The notes beneath the pieces are model-generated. The model was not told the DNA's origin, did not search any database, and saw only the letters and a list, made by a program, of their open reading frames with translations. A DNA stretch of 36,151 bases from an uncultured Anaerolineae bacterium. Its GTDB lineage: Bacteria > Chloroflexota > Anaerolineae > Anaerolineales > Villigracilaceae. The position numbers were made by a program, and so were the translations under genes. The stretch covers positions 1 to 36,151 of the forward strand of contig CAIMZS010000381.1 in NCBI GenBank assembly GCA_903846015.1. The letters run 5' to 3'. Shown in pieces: positions 30,807-36,151 of the stretch (position 1 is its first letter; each line of letters begins with the position of its first letter).

Positions 30807-31970
30807 TCATTCGTGGATCGATACCCATGTGTCGGTTTGTGAACTCTTTAATACAGCTTCTTCTATTAGCAGGGAAATGTAACCATCTCTAAAAGTTGGG
30901 AAATCAGGTTCAATTGAAAAATCGTTTTTCAGGATGTAGGCGTAAACCTTCTTTTGAAGCTGTTTAAAGGTATCCGGGAACCCTTCGGCGTGCCCGCCCG
31001 GATAGGACGCGACCGCTTTGCCTTCGTTACTCATCAAGGAAGGATCCTTGATCAAGAGTTCATTCCGGCAGTTACGATGACCAATCCACAGGTCATTCGG
31101 GTGTTCCGAGTCCCAGGAGACGGCTGAGCCAGCCCCATCAATTTCATAGAACAAACGGTTCTTACGTCCGGCACTCATCTGCGAAACAGAAAGAATGCCT
31201 TTGCCGCCATTTTCAAAGCGGATTAGGATCGAAGCATAGTCTTCTGTCTCGACCTGTTTATCTTCGTATTCAATGGCAGCGCTTTGCTCCTGGTTGGAGA
31301 AAGTTTCAACCCGCGAAACTGGTTTTTTCCGGATCGGATAAAAGGTTTTTAGATCGGCGAAAACCTGATCCACCTTGAGCCCGGTGATAAACATCACCAG
31401 ATCGATCCAATGAGAGCCGATATCTGCCACCGCCCGCAGCGCCCCGCCCTGATCTGAATCCAGACGCCAGTTCCAATCAGTAGGATAAAGCAGCCAGTCC
31501 TGCAGGTAAGAGCCTTGCACGATAAAAACCTTGCCAAATTCTTCTTTCTGCACCAAATGCCGGGCTTCAAAATTGACCGGGTAAAATCTCAGGTTGAAAT
31601 TAATGGCATTGACCAGTCTCTTTTCTTTGGCCAGTTCAACCAGTTCTTTGGCTTCTGCAGAAGTGATGGTTAATGGCTTTTCACAGACCACGTGCTTTCC
31701 TGCCAAAAGAGCCTGTTTAGCCTGGGGAAAGTGGAGAAAATTTGGCGAGCAAATATGCACAATATCGATTGCAGGATCTTGCAGCATGGCTTCATAAGAA
31801 GCGTAAGCCACCGGAATGTTTAGCTGTTCGGCCTTTTCGCGCGCCAACTCTGGGCTGAATTCTGCGATCCCAAGCACTTCCACTCCCTGGCGACGGATAC
31901 CTTCGATATGTGCGGGGCCGATAAACCCCAGCCCCACAACCCCAACCTTCAAGCTTCGATCTTTTGACAT
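30807..31970 (-). CDS. Gfo/Idh/MocA-family oxidoreductase
   Basis: This 387-residue enzyme has an N-terminal NAD(P) fold (KVGVVGLGFIGPAH) with the EKPL catalytic Lys in VVCEKPLTIT, and the C-terminal sheet domain with GSHWIDL. Members oxidise or reduce sugars and inositols. It is followed 12 nt later by the isomerase gene and preceded by a 107-nt gap after the permease gene. A near-palindrome (32008-32023) in that gap might bind a regulator. The substrate is probably the sugar imported by the neighbouring transporter. Confidence 0.93.
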   Translation of the reverse strand: MSKDRSLKVGVVGLGFIGPAHIEGIRRQGVEVLGIAEFSPELAREKAEQLNIPVAYASYEAMLQDPAIDIVHICSPNFLHFPQAKQALLAGKHVVCEKPLTITSAEAKELVELAKEKRLVNAINFNLRFYPVNFEARHLVQKEEFGKVFIVQGSYLQDWLLYPTDWNWRLDSDQGGALRAVADIGSHWIDLVMFITGLKVDQVFADLKTFYPIRKKPVSRVETFSNQEQSAAIEYEDKQVETEDYASILIRFENGGKGILSVSQMSAGRKNRLFYEIDGAGSAVSWDSEHPNDLWIGHRNCRNELLIKDPSLMSNEGKAVASYPGGHAEGFPDTFKQLQKKVYAYILKNDFSIEPDFPTFRDGYISLLIEEAVLKSSQTDTWVSIHE

Positions 31971-32077
31971 GGATGAGCCTCGATTACGAAAATAGCAGAT
32001 AACAAGCCAGGGATATATTCCTGAATAGTTGACACCTGAAAACCAACCAGTATTCTTGAAACCTGTTTGTGATTCTA

Positions 32078-33061
32078 TTAGTTATTGTTTCGTTTGCGCT
32101 GCAAGAGTACCGTAAAGATGATAATGATGCCCTTAACCAGGCCATTCAAGAAAGGTGGAATACGTGCAGCGATCAGAACGCCTTCAATCATCTGCACCAT
32201 CAGCGCGCCCAGGAATGACCCGGCGATCATGCCGCGTCCACCCGTCATGGCAATGCCGCCGATTGCTACACCAGCGATGGCGTCCAACTCGAAGGCGGTG
32301 CCTGCGTTTGGCGCTGTGATCGAAGTAAGCCGAGACATAAGCAGGAAAGCCGAAACACCCGCCAATAATCCGGTGATGGTGAAGCAAGCAATCTTGATCA
32401 TGTTCACGTTGATGCCCGCCAGGCGTGCCGCCTCTGCGTTCGAGCCAACCGCGTAGACATAGCGCCCAAACTTGGTGCGTGCCATTACCACTGCCACCAC
32501 AATCATGATGAACAGGAAGATTAAGGCCAGGTTCGGCACACCGAGCACATTACCTGCAGCAATCATACGGAACCACGGCAAAATATCACTCTTTACGTTA
32601 AATGGTCCGCCCTGCCCAAGCTGCACAATAATCGAACGGTAAGCACTCATGGTTGCCAGGGTGACAATAAAAGGCGCGATTTTGCCGTATGCCACCAACA
32701 AACCGTTAATCGAACCGAGCACTGCCCCGAAGACCATGCAGAAAGCCAAAGCGATCCACGCATTGCCAGTGGTATTAAGCACCACCACACCCAACCCGGC
32801 CACCAATGCCACAATTGAGCCGACCGAGAGATCGATCATGCCAGCGATGATCAAGATCGCCATTCCCAGGGCGATAATGCCCTTGATCGAAGCCTGCAGC
32901 AACAGCGTGGAGAGGTTAACGTAAGAGAAATAACGCGGGTTGATGATTGTGGCAATCGTCAACAGGCCAAGGAAAGAAACAACGTACGAGTACTTGCTGA
33001 CAAACGACCAGGTCTTTTCCCAGGTCAGGTTTTTAAACGGATTACTTGAAGTTTTTTCCAT
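32078..33061 (-). CDS. Ribose-type sugar ABC transporter permease (RbsC-like)
   Basis: This 327-residue polytopic protein of the BPD_transp_2 family shows GGIAMTGGRGMIAGSFLGAL near the C-terminus and AGMIDLSVGSIVALVAGLGV in the middle. The start at 33061 overlaps the 3' end of the ATPase gene by 20 nt; the open frame continues upstream to 33103 inside that gene. It is the second permease of this class in the window, after 1194. Confidence 0.92.
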   Translation of the reverse strand: MEKTSSNPFKNLTWEKTWSFVSKYSYVVSFLGLLTIATIINPRYFSYVNLSTLLLQASIKGIIALGMAILIIAGMIDLSVGSIVALVAGLGVVVLNTTGNAWIALAFCMVFGAVLGSINGLLVAYGKIAPFIVTLATMSAYRSIIVQLGQGGPFNVKSDILPWFRMIAAGNVLGVPNLALIFLFIMIVVAVVMARTKFGRYVYAVGSNAEAARLAGINVNMIKIACFTITGLLAGVSAFLLMSRLTSITAPNAGTAFELDAIAGVAIGGIAMTGGRGMIAGSFLGALMVQMIEGVLIAARIPPFLNGLVKGIIIIFTVLLQRKRNNN

Positions 33062-34553
33062 TGATGCCTTCCTTATTCGCGCCAGTGGCGTAATACATGA
33101 CATTGACTTCCGTTAAGTGGGCCCGGTCCAGCTCGGCATTGATGTGACCTTCATACATCACCAAACAGCGATCCGCAATTTTGTAAATCTCCGGGAATTC
33201 GGCACTAAAAATGATCAGGCTTTTACCGTTGCGGGCCAGTTCGCTGATTAGCTTATAAATTTCAAACTTTGCGCCCACGTCAATGCCCTGGGTGGGGTTA
33301 TCCAGAATGTAGATATCTGAATTAAGCTCCAACCAGCGTGAAACAATCACCTTTTGCTGGTTACCGCCGCTCATCGATGTAATATCATCATCCACATTAC
33401 CAACGCGGATATCGGTAATCTTCTGATTGCGTTTAAATCGTTCAACCTCTTCTTTTTTATTGATAAAAAACTTATTGTGCTTGGCAATAAAAAAAGCAAT
33501 TGAAAGGTTGTTTAGAATGCTCATATCCTTGATGATCGAACGTTCTTTGCGATTGCGCGGCACCATACCCACGCCCTCCCGCATCACGTCGCGAATGTTG
33601 CCCAACTTCAGGTGTTTTCCGCGCACCGTCACCGTGCCCGCGATTACTTGCCGCGCACCGAACAGCGCTTCCGAAAGCTCACCGCGTCCATCACCATGCA
33701 GCCCCGTAATTGCCAGCACCTCGCCCTTATGCAGGTCGAAGCTGATATCTTTAAAATGGCCCTTACTGGTCAGCCCGGCTACCTGCATCGCCACCGGACT
33801 GTCGCTCTTCTCTTGTACCTCTTGAGTTTCAACAATGCTGCGTCCCACCAACAGGTTGGTGGCTTTTTGTTCATTAATGTCTTTAAAATAACCCGTCTCA
33901 ATAAATTTACCGTCACGTAGAACAGTGTACTTTTCGCAAATGGCGAATAATTCCGGCATCTTGTGTGAAATAAAAATAATACTTAAACCATGGCCTCTTA
34001 AGCTGCGCATGATCTCAAACAGAATTTCGATCTCTTTATTGGTCAGAGCCGTGGTTGGCTCGTCCATAATAATTAATTTTGATTCGAACAGAAGCGCGCG
34101 GGCAATTTCAACCAGCTGTTTGCGCGATGGTTCGAGGTTCGATACGATCTCAACGGGGTTTATATCAACCTTGATCCGTACAAGTACTTCCTTAGAACGG
34201 GCGATCATGGCCTTAATGTCAAGCATCCCAGCCCGATTGGTGATTTCTTGCCCGAGGAACAGGTTTTCGTAAACCATCAGGTCGTTGACCAGGTTTAACT
34301 CCTGGTGGATGAATTTGATACCCAGCGCGTTGGATTTATGAATGGTCATTTCCTCGATCAACTGCCCATCGATAAAGATTTGACCTTCGTTCGGCAGCAA
34401 GGCACCACCCAGGATATTCATCAGTGTGGATTTTCCCGCGCCGTTTTCACCTAACAGGCCGTGGATCTCGGCATTCCCAACCGTAAAGGTAACATCATCC
34501 AGGGCATTGACCGGGCCAAAGGATTTGCTGATTTGTTTCATCTCTAAAATCAT
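33042..34553 (-). CDS. Ribose-type sugar ABC transporter ATPase (RbsA-like, two NBDs)
   Basis: The 503-residue protein has two fused nucleotide-binding domains. Domain 1: Walker A GENGAGKST, altered signature EPSRKQLVEI, Walker B LIIMDEPTTALT, ISHKM. Domain 2: degenerate Walker A GLHGDGRGE, signature MSGGNQQKVIV, Walker B IYILDNPTQGID. This asymmetry is normal for CUT2 ATPases. It follows the binding-protein gene across a 164-nt gap with a strong hairpin. Confidence 0.93.
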   Translation of the reverse strand: MILEMKQISKSFGPVNALDDVTFTVGNAEIHGLLGENGAGKSTLMNILGGALLPNEGQIFIDGQLIEEMTIHKSNALGIKFIHQELNLVNDLMVYENLFLGQEITNRAGMLDIKAMIARSKEVLVRIKVDINPVEIVSNLEPSRKQLVEIARALLFESKLIIMDEPTTALTNKEIEILFEIMRSLRGHGLSIIFISHKMPELFAICEKYTVLRDGKFIETGYFKDINEQKATNLLVGRSIVETQEVQEKSDSPVAMQVAGLTSKGHFKDISFDLHKGEVLAITGLHGDGRGELSEALFGARQVIAGTVTVRGKHLKLGNIRDVMREGVGMVPRNRKERSIIKDMSILNNLSIAFFIAKHNKFFINKKEEVERFKRNQKITDIRVGNVDDDITSMSGGNQQKVIVSRWLELNSDIYILDNPTQGIDVGAKFEIYKLISELARNGKSLIIFSAEFPEIYKIADRCLVMYEGHINAELDRAHLTEVNVMYYATGANKEGINGKNFK

Positions 34554-34635
34554 GTTTGTAAACCTGCCTTTCCAGTTCGTAACGTGCGCTTATTTTACAG
34601 CGAAATGACCTGGATAAGAAGAATCCTTTTGAAGC

Positions 34636-34672
34636 GGATTGACCGAACGCAAGTGACACGTTCGGTCAATCC
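34636..34672 (-). promoter_or_regulatory. Stem-loop between binding-protein and ATPase genes
   Basis: Perfect 14-bp arms (34636-34649, 34659-34672) with a 9-nt loop lie in the 164-nt gap. There is no T-tract in the - direction. It probably stabilises the upstream binding-protein mRNA or attenuates the downstream genes. Confidence 0.7.
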
Positions 34673-34717
34673 TGTTACATTGAGCGTGTTATCTTAATCC
34701 ACAACCGTTCATGCAGC

Positions 34718-36151
34718 CTATGGAGTGGGCAGGCTGTAGCGGGTGACGTAGATTGGGTTGGTGCGGAAGGCTTCGGCATTCGAGTTGTCAATTTCGACAG
34801 TCGGGCCAAGGATCAAGCCTGAAGGAGTCAGACCGTTCAGGATGTCAACGCCGAGCTGCACGGCATCGCGAACCATGGCGGGCGAGAAGGCATACGTCAC
34901 CTGGTCGATGTTGTACTTCGTCTTGAACTCGGGGAAGATGTCGATGTTTTCTTTGCGGCCACCGACGCCAGAGACCAGGCGGATATCCAACTTGGCCGGA
35001 CCCTTGTAGGCTGCGATCGCATCCAAAACGCCCAGGACAACTTCGTCATCGTGGGTGAAGATAGCTTTGACGCTCTCAATATCAGCCTGTGAGCTGGTAT
35101 TCAAGAAGGTTTCCATCTGGTCCAACGCCTTGGCGCGCTGCCAATCGGTGGTGAATTCTTGCATGATCTTGAATTTCGGGGAGGCAGTCGATTTGAAGCC
35201 ATCCGAGCGCTGGGTCGGGACGGTGGAGAGATCGCCCTTGAATTCCAGGATGTTGATGTCTTTCCCGGCATCGATGTCGGCCTTGAAGTACTTGTTGAAG
35301 TACTCGCCAGTCATCTTGCCGATGGTGACGTTATCGCCCATGAACTCGACGGTGGGTTTGAAGTCTGTGATCAAGCGGTCGTAGATAACCAACGGGATCT
35401 TGGCGTCCATGACTTTCTGGGCAGCGGAGCGCAGTTCGTCGCCGTTCATAGGCCACAACACGATCGCATCTACTTTATCGTTGATCAGGGTGTCGATCTG
35501 GTTGTTCTGCTCTGATGTGTCAGCGGAAGTCAGGAATTTAAAAGTGAAGCCTTCCTTCTCGGCAAGCGCTTTTGCGCCGGCTTCGGCGTGCGCGATGCTT
35601 TCGCCCATAAAGCCGTGGGTGGCGCTCGGCATAACCATGCCTAAGACTTTACCCTTGGCGCTGGGGGCAGCGGCCGCAGGCGCGTCCAGGGGGGGCAGGC
35701 TGTAGCGGGTGGTATAAATTTCATTGGTGCGGAAGGCTTCGGCATTCGAGTTGTCAACTTCCACGGTCGCGCCGAGGATCTGACCAGAAGGATTCTTCCC
35801 GTTCAGGATGTCAACGCCCAGCTGTACGGCAGTGCGTACCATGGCGGGCGAGAAGGCATAGGTCACCTGATCAATGTTGTACTTGGTCTTGAATTCAGGG
35901 AAGATGTCGATATTTTCTTTGCGGGCACCGACGCCGGAGACCAGGCGGATATCCAGCTTGGCCGGGCCCTTGTAGGCTGCGATCGCATCCAAAACGCCCA
36001 GGACAACTTCGTCATCGTGGGTGAAGATGGCTTTGACGCTCTCAATATCAGCCTGTGAGCTGGTATTCAAGAAGGTTTCCATCTGGTCCAACGCCTTGGC
36101 GCGCTGCCAATCGGTGGTGAATTCTTGCATGATCTTGAATTTCGGGGAGGC
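34718..36151 (-). CDS. Tandem-duplicated sugar-binding protein, 5' end beyond window
   Basis: The reading frame is open to the window edge; the ATG at 36130 is internal (the edge reads ASPKFKIM). The visible 477 residues hold the C-terminal part of one Peripla_BP_4 domain, a linker PLDAPAAAAPSAKG (about 35650-35692) and then a complete second domain (GMVMPSATHGFMGES onward) to the stop. The C-terminal blocks 34727-35185 and 35693-36151 are nearly identical at a spacing of 966 bp (322 residues). The linker resembles the Ala/Pro stretch after a lipoprotein signal peptide, so the fusion looks like in-frame duplication without the second signal. It belongs to the RbsA/RbsC transporter. The full protein would probably carry two ligand domains; an assembly artefact is possible. 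Confidence 0.85.
   Translation of the reverse strand, partial: ASPKFKIMQEFTTDWQRAKALDQMETFLNTSSQADIESVKAIFTHDDEVVLGVLDAIAAYKGPAKLDIRLVSGVGARKENIDIFPEFKTKYNIDQVTYAFSPAMVRTAVQLGVDILNGKNPSGQILGATVEVDNSNAEAFRTNEIYTTRYSLPPLDAPAAAAPSAKGKVLGMVMPSATHGFMGESIAHAEAGAKALAEKEGFTFKFLTSADTSEQNNQIDTLINDKVDAIVLWPMNGDELRSAAQKVMDAKIPLVIYDRLITDFKPTVEFMGDNVTIGKMTGEYFNKYFKADIDAGKDINILEFKGDLSTVPTQRSDGFKSTASPKFKIMQEFTTDWQRAKALDQMETFLNTSSQADIESVKAIFTHDDEVVLGVLDAIAAYKGPAKLDIRLVSGVGGRKENIDIFPEFKTKYNIDQVTYAFSPAMVRDAVQLGVDILNGLTPSGLILGPTVEIDNSNAEAFRTNPIYVTRYSLPTP

Noticed and set aside
1..36151. CRISPR array, tRNA, rRNA, transposase, phage or toxin-antitoxin gene
   Set aside because: No spaced repeats, cloverleaf, or matching protein family was recognised in either strand.

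Overview
The window looks like a chromosomal segment of an uncultured heterotroph, most likely a Chloroflexota/Anaerolineae-type bacterium. That is an inference from gene content: several sugar ABC systems, UroD-like and MttB-like proteins, a lipoprotein with an Ala/Pro/Thr-rich linker, many small regulator-plus-membrane-protein pairs and MITE-like palindromes. No rRNA, tRNA, CRISPR, transposase or phage gene was recognised.

Region 1 (1-11.2 kb, + strand) is a long catabolic-type cluster. It starts with a ribose/fructose-type ABC transporter: the end of a binding protein, a single-NBD ATPase and a permease. A UroD-like protein follows, then a protein made of two fused L-rhamnose-mutarotase domains, two tandem paralogous cytoplasmic ceramidase-fold hydrolases, an unknown integral membrane protein, a second UroD-like protein, an amidohydrolase and an altered metallo-beta-lactamase-fold protein. 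Together they suggest uptake of a sugar-containing compound, anomer conversion and hydrolysis of amide or ester bonds. No kinase, aldolase or sugar isomerase is present, so the pathway is not a known one and is the best candidate here for an undescribed system.

Region 2 (11.4-20.6 kb, - strand) is a block of small regulator-led modules. They are TetR with three small membrane proteins and a broken NmrA-like gene; a CPBP protease followed by ArsR and two SAM methyltransferases; a ketopantoate-reductase-like protein with PadR; and PadR with a second CPBP protease. Palindromic operators lie on or beside recognisable -35/-10 elements. The block is bracketed by a 23-bp perfect direct repeat (11436-11458 and 20596-20618), so it could be an inserted or recombining segment.

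Region 3 (21.0-27.6 kb) has an orphan membrane protein on + and then a - strand operon. The operon encodes a spermidine/putrescine-type ABC transporter (binding lipoprotein, two permeases, ATPase) ending in an MttB-superfamily methyltransferase without pyrrolysine. It probably imports and demethylates a quaternary amine.

Region 4 (27.6-36.15 kb, - strand) begins with a MITE-like palindromic repeat. Next come an isoprenylcysteine-methyltransferase-like membrane protein and a phosphoribosyltransferase overlapping an ECF-type S component. Last is a ribose-type ABC operon with a Gfo/Idh/MocA dehydrogenase and a TIM-barrel isomerase/epimerase. Its binding protein is a fusion of tandem copies with a 322-residue period and is cut by the window edge.

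In all three ABC operons the binding-protein gene is followed by a strong stem-loop before the next transporter gene.
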